From Moorella mulderi DSM 14980 (GTDB lineage: Bacteria > Bacillota > DSM-521 > Neomoorellales > Neomoorellaceae): 64,000 nt of DNA. Every line of letters starts with the position of its first letter. Position 1 is the stretch's first letter. Positions 20,641-28,184 of the stretch are shown piece after piece. The DNA lies in contig NZ_LTBC01000001.1 in assembly GCF_001594015.1 (NCBI RefSeq), positions 434,001-498,000 of the forward strand, given 5' to 3'. The position numbers and the translations under genes are program-made. Below the pieces are notes generated by a model. It was not told where the DNA came from. It was given only the letters and a program-made list of their open reading frames with translations, and searched no databases.

Positions 20641-20932
20641 ATAACTACTTTCATTGATTTGCCTCCGGATACCCCGGGCCATATATTATTTCATCATGCC
20701 TTTCGCTGGCTGTAAAAGGACTTGCTTCACCTTGTTGATGATATGGCCGCCGGCCTGGACGGCCTGCGTCCCCTGGATGCCACCTCGGGTATGGACATGG
20801 CGTTCGTTAAAGCTCGCTGGTCTTAACCTGCAGCAAGCCGTGGATAAACTCCAGGCTGACCTGCTGGGTACCAGCTTACGGGAACGCTACGGCATCTACT
20901 TTAGGCAGGTATACACTAATGGCTTTTTATGA
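20641..20932 (+). pseudogene. decayed coding remnant, unknown family
   Basis: One frame reads TTFIDLPPDTPGHILFHHAF then RWL, a stop near 20711, then DLLHLVDDMAAGLDGLRPLD, ATSGMDMAFVKARWS and a stop. The neighbouring frame takes over with LNLQQAVDKLQADLLGTSLR and ends RERYGIYFRQVYTNGFL at 20932. The protein-like composition on both sides of one stop and one frameshift suggests a broken gene. I cannot name the family, and no good start is visible. Confidence 0.4.
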
Positions 20933-20972
20933 TAGGATATAATTAAGCTTTTTATAAAAGAAGGTGATATCT

Positions 20973-21245
20973 ATGAGTGCCCTGGAGGTTTTTAAAGATG
21001 AGATTAAAGAATACGCCAGGCTAAAAATTATTTCAGAAATGGTCCTAATCAAGGAGCATATAAAGCTAATCGAGCAGAAGTATGGTTGCAACCTCAAAGA
21101 GATGGAGCAAAGAATAGCGGCGGGAAAAGAAAACTTCGACTTGTGGGATGATTATATGGAGATGAAGGCTTATCAACGTAGTTTAGATGAACTAAAGAAT
21201 AAAATCAAGGAACTGGACCATGTTAAAGACATTAAAATTACTTAA
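20973..21245 (+). CDS. small coiled-coil protein coupled to a TumE-like gene
   Basis: This 90-residue protein is rich in Lys/Glu/Leu/Ile and probably mostly helical with coiled-coil character (VFKDEIKEYARLKIISEMVL, LDELKNKIKELDHVK). ATG 20973 follows aagaaggtgat. Its 3' end overlaps the start of the DUF6516/TumE-like gene by 26 bases. I infer it is the partner, probably the antitoxin, of that gene. It does not show the HTH domain of the known TumA antitoxin. Confidence 0.6.
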   Translation: MSALEVFKDEIKEYARLKIISEMVLIKEHIKLIEQKYGCNLKEMEQRIAAGKENFDLWDDYMEMKAYQRSLDELKNKIKELDHVKDIKIT

Positions 21246-21564
21246 TCGTTGTCCGGCTGTAGTTTCCTATGAAATCCAGGATTATAAACAGGGGACGGAT
21301 TTTTATTACCTTAAGGTTCGGTGCGAACTTAAAAATGATACCCTCCTGTATATAAGACAATATGTTTCTGCTGAAGAATATAATTATTCCTACCACTGGC
21401 AAAACAGGAATGGAGAGCTTATCGTTAGATGGGATAATGCGCCCCACCATGAAACTATCATAACTTTCCCTCACCATAAACATATTGGTGGGAAAGTAAC
21501 GATTTCATACGAGATCAGTATCGAAGATGTATTAAACTATATTACGAAAGTATTTTCGCTATAG
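21220..21564 (+). CDS. TumE-like protein (DUF6516), probable toxin
   Basis: This 114-residue protein has the DUF6516/TumE pattern: NDTLLYIRQYVSAEEYNYSY, HWQNRNGELIVRWDNAPHH, FPHHKHIGGKVTISYEIS and a C-terminal EDVLNYI helix. TumE toxins are known from toxin-antitoxin pairs; their usual antitoxin TumA has an HTH domain. Here the likely partner is the coiled-coil protein encoded just upstream and overlapping. AT content is higher than in the backbone genes, consistent with transfer. Confidence 0.7.
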   Translation: MLKTLKLLNRCPAVVSYEIQDYKQGTDFYYLKVRCELKNDTLLYIRQYVSAEEYNYSYHWQNRNGELIVRWDNAPHHETIITFPHHKHIGGKVTISYEISIEDVLNYITKVFSL

Positions 21565-21591
21565 CCTTTTTCTAAGTAAATAGCCGGTAAG

Positions 21592-21650
21592 GATGTTGAT
21601 GCTAACCTCTCTGGGTGGGAATGTCCTTCGGCCTCTGCAGTCTGGCTAAT
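21592..21650 (+). pseudogene. degenerate fragment of a GH15-like gene
   Basis: About 60 bases here align by eye with 18621-18685 inside the GH15-like gene, for example through the shared run ccttcggcctctgcag, with several substitutions and at least one single-base gap. The corresponding protein segment DANLLWLGVPFGLCSLDDP is out of frame here. It seems to be a relic of a second copy, joined directly to a deoR remnant. Confidence 0.55.
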
Positions 21651-22045
21651 GCCGCGCGGGCCGCCCTGGATTTGATTGCTGACGGCGATACTATTTTACT
21701 GGATGCCGGTTCCACCGCACCCTTTCTTCCGTCGGTCCCATTGCCGACAATACCCTGCTGGGTTTATACGTCGATAAAGTATTCCTGGCTACCAATAGCT
21801 TAGATGTCGAGCGGGGCCTTACTACGCCCAATATCTACGAGGCGCAGACTAAACAGAATATGGTCAAAGCTGGCCGCGAGGTTATTGTCCTGGCAGACCA
21901 CAGCAAGTTCGGCCGCATCTCGCTGGGATTTGTTTGCCCCATAAGCGCCATTCACCGTCTCATTCCCGATCCCGGTGCCCCGCAAGAGGACCTGGCGCGC
22001 CTGAAGGAACGCGGCGTGGAAGTAATCGTCGCCGCCAGAGATTGA
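21648..22045 (+). pseudogene. DeoR-family sugar regulator, C-terminal remnant with internal deletion
   Basis: The sequence reads AARAALDLIADGDTILLDAGST, then shifts frame and continues SVGPIADNTLLGLYVDKVFL, ATNSLDVERGLTTPNIYEAQ, ADHSKFGRISLGFVCPISAI, ending at 22045. These are conserved blocks of the DeoR effector domain. The N-terminal HTH and roughly 60 residues in the middle are missing. It sits directly before a fruK-like pseudogene, the common deoR-fruK arrangement for fructose use. Confidence 0.78.
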
Positions 22046-22065
22046 ACTACCAGGAGGGGACATTA

Positions 22066-22926
22066 TTGCCTGCACCCATCATTACGGTTACTTTGAACCC
22101 GGCCCTGGACAAGACGGTTGTCGTTGAAAACTTTGAGCCTGCCAAAACAAACCGTGCCCGTTTGGTGTGTTACGAGCCCGGCGATTAAAGAGGCCTTACA
22201 GGAGAGAGGCATTCTTGCGGATTTCATTGAAGTCGAAGGAGAAACCAGGGTCAACCTTAAGGTTATTGACCCTGTCAAAAATACTGAAACTGAGATCAAT
22301 GAAAACGGATTTATTGTCAGGAACGAAGATTTAACAGCCCTGGAGCGAAAGCTGGAGGCATTGCTGGCTCGTAGCCGGATGCTGGTATTATCAGGTAGTA
22401 TACCTGCTGGTGCTCCCGTTGATTTTTACGCCACCTTAATTCGCCAGGGGCAGAGGGATGGCGTTGCCACCGTCCTGGATGCCGAAGGGAAACCCTGGAG
22501 CACGGCCTGGCGGCCAAACCCCTGCTGGTGAAACCCAATAAGTATGAAGCCGAAACCCTGCTGGGCGAGCAAATCTCTACACCCGATGAAGCCGCCCGGG
22601 CCGGGATAAAAATCCGGCAGGCGGGGACGGAGATGGTGGTTATTTCTCTTGGCGCCCTGGGGGCGGTGGCTGTGGACGGGCACCAGGCCCTGTGGGCGCA
22701 GCCGCCCCGCCTGGCGGTTGGTAGCACCGTCGGTGCCGGTGACGCCATGGTAGCCGTCCTGGCCAGGGCGATACTGGCCAGGGCGATAAGTGAAGGGACC
22801 GGCCTGGCGGAGGCCCTGCCCCTGGCGGTGGCCGCCGGCACCTGGCTTGCCGCCCGCCGCAGTGGGTTGCCTAACAACACCAGCCTGGAAACCCTGGAAA
22901 GGCAGGTTAAGGTAATACCTGTATAA
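22066..22926 (+). pseudogene. fruK: 1-phosphofructokinase-like PfkB kinase (fruK), broken
   Basis: A TTG at 22066 after ggagggg starts PAPIITVTLNPALDKTVVVE, a typical 1-phosphofructokinase N-terminus. Near 22183 the frame breaks and about 60 residues (the GGKGINVSR region) are missing. The next frame runs IKEALQERGILADFIEVEGE to SGSIPAGAPVDFY. A second frameshift near 22500 leads to the C-terminal part, with KPNKYEAETLLG and the catalytic GSTVGAGDAMVA. The family makes fructose 1,6-bisphosphate from fructose 1-phosphate. This copy cannot be functional. Confidence 0.85.
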
Positions 22927-23081
22927 ACCGAGGTAAAATGAGGAAGTTGAGTGATACATGGCTGATCACCGTACGCAGCATCAGCCATTGCGCATAGAGG
23001 TGGGGTAGGAAATAGAGAGTATAGAAAAATATGCTGCTTAAGGTGAAAATATAAGAACTCTATCAAATGTGATATTGCTAT

Positions 23082-23114
23082 AGGAGGTGAACAAGATGGC
23101 CAAAACAGTAACAT
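23082..23114 (+). pseudogene. 5' end of a lost gene, similar to the start of the 20210 gene
   Basis: The ribosome site and first codons at 23082-23102 match those at 20196-20216 in 20 of 21 positions through ATGGCCA. The reading starts MAKTVTFKSR and then runs into the 3' end of a convergent PIN gene, losing any family character. It may be the stub of a paralogue cut by insertion of the toxin-antitoxin pair. Confidence 0.4.
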
Positions 23115-23507
23115 TCAAGAGTAGGGTTTTAAAGTTAATAATCCTTCCACAGGCTCAAAGTGCTTTGTATTCCTCGTCACCAGGGGAGCTCTCAGGTCTA
23201 AAGCGGTACTGGCAATAATGGCATCTACCGGGGCAAGTCCATGCGCTCTGTATTTTCGCAAAAGCTCTCCGGCACGCCGGGCAATATTAGACGATACGGG
23301 AATGGCATTAAAACGCTGAAGCAGACTCTCTACCTGCTCTTTTTCACCTTTTTGAGGCATAGTGCCAGCCAGTAATTCCATTTCCGTAAGTACAGATATA
23401 TGGCCTGTAAACTCACCCTGAAAGATACGCGATAAAAAATCAGTAGCCGGCTGAAAGCCCCAAAGGTGATCAATGAGAATATCAGAGTCAATTATAATGC
23501 TATTCAT
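23115..23507 (-). CDS. PIN-domain toxin (VapC-like)
   Basis: This 130-residue VapC-type PIN protein has MNSIIIDSDILIDHLWG at the start (first catalytic Asp at residue 7-9), SVLTEMELLAGT (Glu) and GLAPVDAIIASTALDLRAPLVTRNTKHF (Asp). These are the standard acidic positions of a Mg-dependent RNase. The ATG at 23505-23507 lies within the end of the AbrB-type antitoxin (8-base overlap). The longer reading to 23567 adds residues translated from the antitoxin region. Confidence 0.88.
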   Translation of the reverse strand: MNSIIIDSDILIDHLWGFQPATDFLSRIFQGEFTGHISVLTEMELLAGTMPQKGEKEQVESLLQRFNAIPVSSNIARRAGELLRKYRAHGLAPVDAIIASTALDLRAPLVTRNTKHFEPVEGLLTLKPYS

Positions 23508-23784
23508 CGAGTAATTCCTCCAGGCGCCGGCGATCTGACTGACGTAATTCTCGGATGAAACTTTCATTAATATCAGTTCTATCTTTCCATAAACCAGCTG
23601 TAGCTTTAAGTATATCTTCGCTTGTACCCTGGTTACTAGTTAAGGCCTTCCTTTTTACCTCAAGTATAATATGGTTTTCCCCGAACGCTTTGACCAGCAG
23701 GGCATCACCAGTATGAATTTTTAACTGGCGCCGAATCTCTGAAGGTATGGTTATTTGTCCTTTGGAAGAAATGCGTGTTTCCAT
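23500..23784 (-). CDS. AbrB-family antitoxin (VapB-like)
   Basis: This 94-residue protein starts METRISSKGQITIPSEIRRQ, a classic AbrB/MazE-like DNA-binding domain, with a charged helical C-terminus (ESFIRELRQSDRRRLEELLDE) that likely wraps the PIN toxin. ATG at 23782-23784 follows aaggagggg. It is the first gene of a two-gene toxin-antitoxin operon. Confidence 0.88.
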   Translation of the reverse strand: METRISSKGQITIPSEIRRQLKIHTGDALLVKAFGENHIILEVKRKALTSNQGTSEDILKATAGLWKDRTDINESFIRELRQSDRRRLEELLDE

Positions 23785-23821
23785 AAGCGATCCCCTCCTT
23801 ACCAACTCCTTTACTCGCCAT

Positions 23822-23851
23822 AGTCTATCATACCTAGTAAAGCAATGTCAA
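23822..23851 (-). promoter_or_regulatory. promoter of the AbrB-PIN pair
   Basis: On the minus strand TTGACA (23846-23851) and TAGACT (23822-23827) are 18 bases apart, about 37 bases before the antitoxin start. Confidence 0.65.
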
Positions 23852-23908
23852 GAAAGGTAGGCGGCTATGGTCTGGCAAAAATTCTATCATCCTGGAGGAA
23901 GGAATTCA

Positions 23909-24928
23909 TTGCAAACCAAAACCCTGGACGTCGTCTCCGTAGGCGAGATTTTAATCGATTTCGTGGGCAGCCCAAAAGGGTGTCCGCTGGCGGAAGTCAC
24001 CGATTTTCAGCGCGCCGCCGGAGGCGGGCCGGCCAACGTTGCCGTGGGTGTGGCGCGGCTGGGCGGTCGCGCCGGTTTCATCGGTAAGGTGGGCCGGGAC
24101 GCCTTCGGTGACCATTTGCAGAAGGTCCTGGAGGAAAACGGCGTGGACACCCGCGGCCTGCTGCGCGATGACGAGGCCAACACCACCATGGTTTTTGTAG
24201 CCTTGAACGAAAGGGCGGTGCCGGAGTTTGTCTTCTTTCGCCACGGTACAGCCGATACGAGGTTGAATCTCGCAGAACTGCCGCAAGAGGTACTTGAGGA
24301 CACCCGTATCCTCCACTTCAGTTCCGTTTCACTCACGGTGGAACCAGCGAGGAGCGCCACCCTGGAGGCCGTCCGGCTGGCCAGGGCGGCCGGAGCGGTC
24401 ATATCCTTTGACCCCAACCTGCGCCTTTCCCTCTGGCCGGACCCGGAACGGGCCAGCAAGGAGATCCTGGCAGCGGTAAAACTGGCCGACGTAGTCAAAC
24501 TAAATGAAGAGGAACTGCGCTTTTTATTAGGGACTGAGGCAGAAACAGTGGCCGCTGGAGTCACAGCCCTGCTGGCCAGGGGCCCCCGCCTGGTAGCTGT
24601 CACTTTAGGTGAAGATGGCGCTTTGCTGGCCGGAACAAAGGGTAAAGTTCACCTGCCGGCCTTTCCGGTACAAGCCGTCGATACCACAGGCGCCGGTGAT
24701 GCCTTTATGGCCGGCATGCTGGTGGTGCTGGCTGAAGCCATCCAGCAGGGGGAGGACCCTGAGGCCCTGGATTCCGCCTGGCTGGAGCGGCTGGGTAGCT
24801 GGGGCAACGCCGCCGCAGCCCTGACCTGCACCCGCCCCGGCGTAATGCCGGCTTTGCCTAGAAGAGGAGAGGTGGAAAAATTAGCATCGCAAGGAACGGG
24901 TAATGGTATTAGCAGGAAAGAAAACTAA
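23909..24928 (+). CDS. PfkB-family sugar kinase, fructokinase type
   Basis: This 339-residue ribokinase-fold kinase has VGEILIDFVG at the start, the substrate motif GGGPANVAVGVARLGG near residue 38, and the catalytic/anion-hole motif VDTTGAGDAFMAGML near residue 257 with Asp as base. The layout fits fructokinases that make fructose 6-phosphate. I prefer the TTG at 23909 after cctggaggaa; an in-frame ATG at 23867 would add 14 atypical residues. It follows, after a toxin-antitoxin insertion, the broken fruK remnant. Confidence 0.88.
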   Translation: MQTKTLDVVSVGEILIDFVGSPKGCPLAEVTDFQRAAGGGPANVAVGVARLGGRAGFIGKVGRDAFGDHLQKVLEENGVDTRGLLRDDEANTTMVFVALNERAVPEFVFFRHGTADTRLNLAELPQEVLEDTRILHFSSVSLTVEPARSATLEAVRLARAAGAVISFDPNLRLSLWPDPERASKEILAAVKLADVVKLNEEELRFLLGTEAETVAAGVTALLARGPRLVAVTLGEDGALLAGTKGKVHLPAFPVQAVDTTGAGDAFMAGMLVVLAEAIQQGEDPEALDSAWLERLGSWGNAAAALTCTRPGVMPALPRRGEVEKLASQGTGNGISRKEN

Positions 24929-24944
24929 ATGGGCATAGGCAGCT

Positions 24945-26108
24945 TTACGCCTTTTTCCCGGCCAGGAAACGCTCCAGCCGGTCCAGGCCTTCTTTGATGT
25001 TTTCCAGGGAATTGGCGTAGGAGATGCGGAGATACCCCTCGCAGTTGCGGCCGAAGTCGATGCCCGGGGTGACGGCTACCCGGGCCTTCTCTAAAATCTC
25101 AAAGGCGAAGGAATAGGAATCGCCGGTATATTTCTTTACGTTGGCCAGGGCGTAGAAGGCACCGGTAGGCTCGACCCGGGTGGCCAGGCCCATGGCTTTG
25201 AGGCGGCTCAACAGGTAACGGCGTCGCTCGTCGTAAGTAGCGACCATATGCGCCACGTGTTCATCACATTCCCGCAGGGCGGCGATGCCGGCGGCCTGGA
25301 CGAAGGAACCGGCGCAGATAAAGAGGTTCTGCTGCAGCTTTTGTAAAGGCCGGACAAACTCCGGCGGCGCGATGACGTAACCCAGGCGCCAGCCGGTCAT
25401 GGCGTAGAGCTTTGAGAAGCCGTTGATGACAAAGGCCCGGTCGGTAAACTCCAGGATGGTATGCTCCCGGCCTTCGTAAACCAGGCCGTGGTAGATTTCG
25501 TCGGCAATGATATAGGGTTCCAATTCGGCCAGGGCTTCTAATTCGTCCGCCGTAAAGACGGTGCCGGTGGGATTGGCCGGGGAATTGACCATGATGGCTC
25601 TGGTCCGGGGTCCAATGCTGGCCTGGATAGCGGGAAGGCGGTACTTGAAACCGTCTTCTTCCTTTACCGGGACAAAAACCGGCCTGCCGCCGTGATAACG
25701 AATGAAATTGGGGTAGCAGGCATAGTGGGGATCGGGGAGGATGACCTCGTCATCCCGCTCCAGGAGGACGCCGAAGGTCAGGAGCATGGCCGGCGAGGTG
25801 CCGGATGTAACGACGACCTGGTCGGGCGAGATGCTGACCCCGTATTTCCGCTGGTAGTAGCGGGCGATTTCTTCCCGGAGTTCCGGCTTGCCCAGGCTGT
25901 GGGTATAGTGGGTGTCACCATCCCGGAGAGCACGCCGGGCGGCTTCTTTGATCGGTTCCGGGGTGTCAAAATCAGGTTCGCCGATTTCCAGGTGGATGAT
26001 GTTCTCCCCCCGGGCTTCCATTTCTTTGGCCTTTTCCAGGATGTCCATGACGATAAAGGGCGGCATTTCCCGGGCCCTGGCGGCAATATCTTTTTCCCTG
26101 TCAGGCAT
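24945..26108 (-). CDS. Class I/II PLP-dependent aminotransferase (AspC-like)
   Basis: This 387-residue fold-type I aminotransferase has LEIGEPDFDTPEPIK near residue 39, the NPTGT region SPANPTGTVF, ADEIYHGLVY, and the PLP lysine in INGFSKLYAMTGWRLGY. The C-terminal Arg (YLRISYANS) binds the substrate carboxylate. Such enzymes act on aspartate, alanine or aromatic amino acids, and I cannot decide which. ATG 26106-26108 with gcagggaag gives a normal length. The longer form to 26243 extends into the PIN gene. Confidence 0.9.
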   Translation of the reverse strand: MPDREKDIAARAREMPPFIVMDILEKAKEMEARGENIIHLEIGEPDFDTPEPIKEAARRALRDGDTHYTHSLGKPELREEIARYYQRKYGVSISPDQVVVTSGTSPAMLLTFGVLLERDDEVILPDPHYACYPNFIRYHGGRPVFVPVKEEDGFKYRLPAIQASIGPRTRAIMVNSPANPTGTVFTADELEALAELEPYIIADEIYHGLVYEGREHTILEFTDRAFVINGFSKLYAMTGWRLGYVIAPPEFVRPLQKLQQNLFICAGSFVQAAGIAALRECDEHVAHMVATYDERRRYLLSRLKAMGLATRVEPTGAFYALANVKKYTGDSYSFAFEILEKARVAVTPGIDFGRNCEGYLRISYANSLENIKEGLDRLERFLAGKKA

Positions 26109-26190
26109 ATACTTCCCTGCTTCTTTATAATAATGGGCAGTGTTAACGTTTTTTCGCCACGGGGAAGTAGGAATCCTGCCCGCTAATATA

Positions 26191-26592
26191 TCATTCGCTA
26201 ATATTTTCAAATCCCTGCTTAAAAAAATGCCTGTCAAAAGCAAATGCCTTTTTAATACCCAGTTTACGCATCACAGCAAAGCTAACGGCATCTACCAGGC
26301 TCAAATTTCTCCTGTTGGCGGTCAAAACGGCATTGGCACCCAACTGGTGCAACTCGGCGTCAATCCATTCTACTTGCAGCAGGGGAAGAATATCTTCGTG
26401 AAATACCCGCAAAGCTTCCATCCCCAGCCGCCGCTGTACCAGGGCATATGTTTCTACGAGAACGTAACTACTGCAAATCATTGGAACACCGTTGGTTAAA
26501 AGATTTTCCCATATTTTTTTGGCAGCGGCATGATTCTCGTCGTCAGCATCGAGGATGGCTAAAAAAGCTGAAGTATCAAGATAAACATTCAT
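26191..26592 (-). CDS. PIN-domain toxin (VapC-like)
   Basis: This 133-residue protein begins MNVYLDTSAFLAILDADDEN with the first catalytic Asp, and has SSYVLVETYALVQRRLG (Glu) and NLSLVDAVSFAVMRKLGIKKAFAFDRHF (two Asp). These are canonical VapC positions. It overlaps its ribbon-helix-helix partner by four bases (ATGA). A third PIN toxin within 7 kb makes this a toxin-antitoxin-rich block. Confidence 0.9.
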   Translation of the reverse strand: MNVYLDTSAFLAILDADDENHAAAKKIWENLLTNGVPMICSSYVLVETYALVQRRLGMEALRVFHEDILPLLQVEWIDAELHQLGANAVLTANRRNLSLVDAVSFAVMRKLGIKKAFAFDRHFFKQGFENISE

Positions 26593-26834
26593 TCCGCAAA
26601 AGCCTCCGTTAAGTAGGCATCATGATTGCGGGAGAGGTCCTTAACACCGGAACGAAAACGCCCTGCTGCCTTTATAGCCCTCTGAATTCGTTCTTTTTGG
26701 CCAGGATTGCTACCGGCCAAGACCTGGTCCACGCCGAGCCGGATTAATTCCGCCATGGATATTTTTTTAACAGCAGCCATTTTTTTCAGGGCATGATATT
26801 GTTCTTCCGTGAGCTGGACTTGCGTACGGATCAT
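26589..26834 (-). CDS. Ribbon-helix-helix antitoxin (CopG/VapB-like)
   Basis: This 81-residue protein has an N-terminal RHH domain: MIRTQVQLTEEQYHALKKMA, then SMAELIRLGVDQVL. The C-terminal tail (RSGVKDLSRNHDAYLTEAFAE) probably binds the PIN toxin. It leads the two-gene operon. The upstream gap (26835-27002) is AT-rich and holds divergent promoter-like sequence, including TATAAT near 26980 for the plus strand. Confidence 0.87.
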   Translation of the reverse strand: MIRTQVQLTEEQYHALKKMAAVKKISMAELIRLGVDQVLAGSNPGQKERIQRAIKAAGRFRSGVKDLSRNHDAYLTEAFAE

Positions 26835-27002
26835 TTGTTATATCATCCCTCCAATAATGATTAAATGTAAGCATAATAATGCTATCATGATGTTACCACT
26901 TTAACAAGGGGTAGAACAGGTGTTAACCATGTACGCGTACTATTTAGCCTTTTGTAGATTCTGGCGAATCCATGGTGATATAATAATTTTGGTGATGAAA
27001 AA

Positions 27003-27615
27003 GTGGCCAGAGAACTAACGGAAATAATCAAAAAGCGCTATAACCGCACGGCGCTCTTTTATGATTGGATGGACCGGATGATCCCCGATGAATGGCGCCG
27101 GCGGGTGTGGCGGGAAGTCCGGGGCCGGGTGCTGGAAGTTGGGGTAGGCACAGGGGCTAATTTTCCTTTTACCCACCCGGATGCCGGGTAACGGCCATTG
27201 ATTTCAGCCCCGGGATGCTGGCTAGGGCCAGGCAGAAGCTCCACCTGGCCGGGGTACCGGTAGATTTAAAGGAAATGGATGTCCAGCACCTGGAATTTGG
27301 AGACGCCAGTTTTGATAGGTGGTAGCCACCTGCGTTTTTTGCACAGTACCCGATCCAGTGCAGGGGCTAAAGGAAGTACGCCGGGTCTGCCGCCACGATG
27401 GCAGGATCGTCCTCCTGGAGCATGTGCGCAGTGAGCACTGGTTCCTCGGCCCCGTGATGGATGCCCTGAACCCGCTGGTCCTGTATCTAATCGGGTCCAA
27501 CATTAACCGCCGTACAGTGGCCAATGTGAGGATGGCCGGTATCGAGATTGACCGGGAGGAGGCTCTGGCGGGAAAGATCGTTAAATTAATTGTCGGGCAT
27601 CCCCAGGAAATTTAA
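27003..27615 (+). pseudogene. SAM-dependent methyltransferase, frameshifted (UbiE/phospholipid-methyltransferase type)
   Basis: From a GTG at 27003 the frame reads RYNRTALFYDWMDRMIPDEW and the SAM motif VLEVGVGTGANFPF. It stops near 27190 while another frame continues VTAIDFSPGMLARARQKLHL, DVQHLEFGDASF. After a second break near 27320 it reads VATCVFCTVPDPVQGLKEVR, LLEHVRSEHWFLGP to 27615. The three pieces fit a single class I methyltransferase of about 200 residues. Two independent breaks argue for decay rather than one sequencing error. Confidence 0.85.
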
Positions 27616-27666
27616 AGTTTTGCCGGCAGCTTTCTTTAAGAGTTTGTTAAAATATTTCTTTCACCC

Positions 27667-27695
27667 TTGCGTTCCTGGCCATGGTATGCTAATAT
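27667..27695 (+). promoter_or_regulatory. promoter for the T-box-led serine operon
   Basis: TTGCGT (27667-27672) and TAATAT (27690-27695) are 17 bases apart, just before the T-box leader. Confidence 0.6.
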
Positions 27696-27699
27696 ATCT

Positions 27700-27972
27700 T
27701 ACAAATTAGTTGATGCCAAAGCGATGAGGGGGAGTGTCGGCGGCCCACTCCGGTAGGCGAGAGAGCTGGTGGCCGGTGGGAACCAGCCCGGAGGCTGTCG
27801 AGAGGCACCCCTGAGTACCCGGCGAGAAATCCTGAATAAGGAAGAAGCCGGGGCGGTCATGTCCGTTACGCATGCAGAGGGGGCCGGGTTTGGCTTTGTT
27901 AACCCGGTCAATTAGGGTGGCACCGCGGGTGAAACTCTCGTCCCTTTTGATAAGGGGACGAGAGTTTTTATT
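27700..27972 (+). promoter_or_regulatory. T-box riboswitch (tRNA-sensing leader) upstream of serine genes
   Basis: The leader has the T-box antiterminator sequence agggtggcaccgcgg at 27914-27928, preceded by a long stem I region with an AGAGAG stretch and ggtgg loop (27760-27785), and is followed by a terminator. T-boxes bind uncharged tRNA and allow readthrough when an amino acid is short. The downstream genes (aminotransferase, serA) point to tRNA-Ser. I could not fix the specifier with certainty; TCG at 27798-27800 followed by A is one candidate. Confidence 0.9.
27933..27971 (+). terminator. T-box terminator
   Basis: The stem aactctcgtccc/ggggacgagagtt (27933-27944, 27954-27966) runs into TTTTTA. 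It competes with the antiterminator formed with the T-box sequence. Confidence 0.9.
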
Positions 27973-28184
27973 TTGGGCTGGTTAAAAAGGGAGGTGAGCC
28001 GATCTCCACTACCAGGCCGGAACCAAGTCCTGAATACCAGGTCTGGAACGGATGCTGCCCTTCAGCCAGCGGCAAATTTTGAAGCCTCTTACTACCGCTA
28101 TTTTAGCTCTTTCGATTGTGTTGATAGCAAGCCATGAAAAGTGTCTTCCATTATTGATAATAAAATCAGGAAAGGGTGATTATC
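27973..28184 (+). other. leader between T-box terminator and aminotransferase gene
   Basis: This 212-base stretch has no convincing ORF. A ggaggtga at 27990 looks like a ribosome site but has no usable reading frame behind it. The true RBS of the next gene (aggaaaggg) lies at 28168-28176. Confidence 0.4.

Noticed and set aside
22317-23114. 265-residue minus-strand ORF opposite the fruK remnant
   Set aside because: Open only because the sense strand is GC-rich; no domain features.
20201-23114. Prophage
   Set aside because: One small phage-like protein and a stub are not enough; there are no integrase, capsid, terminase or lysis genes.
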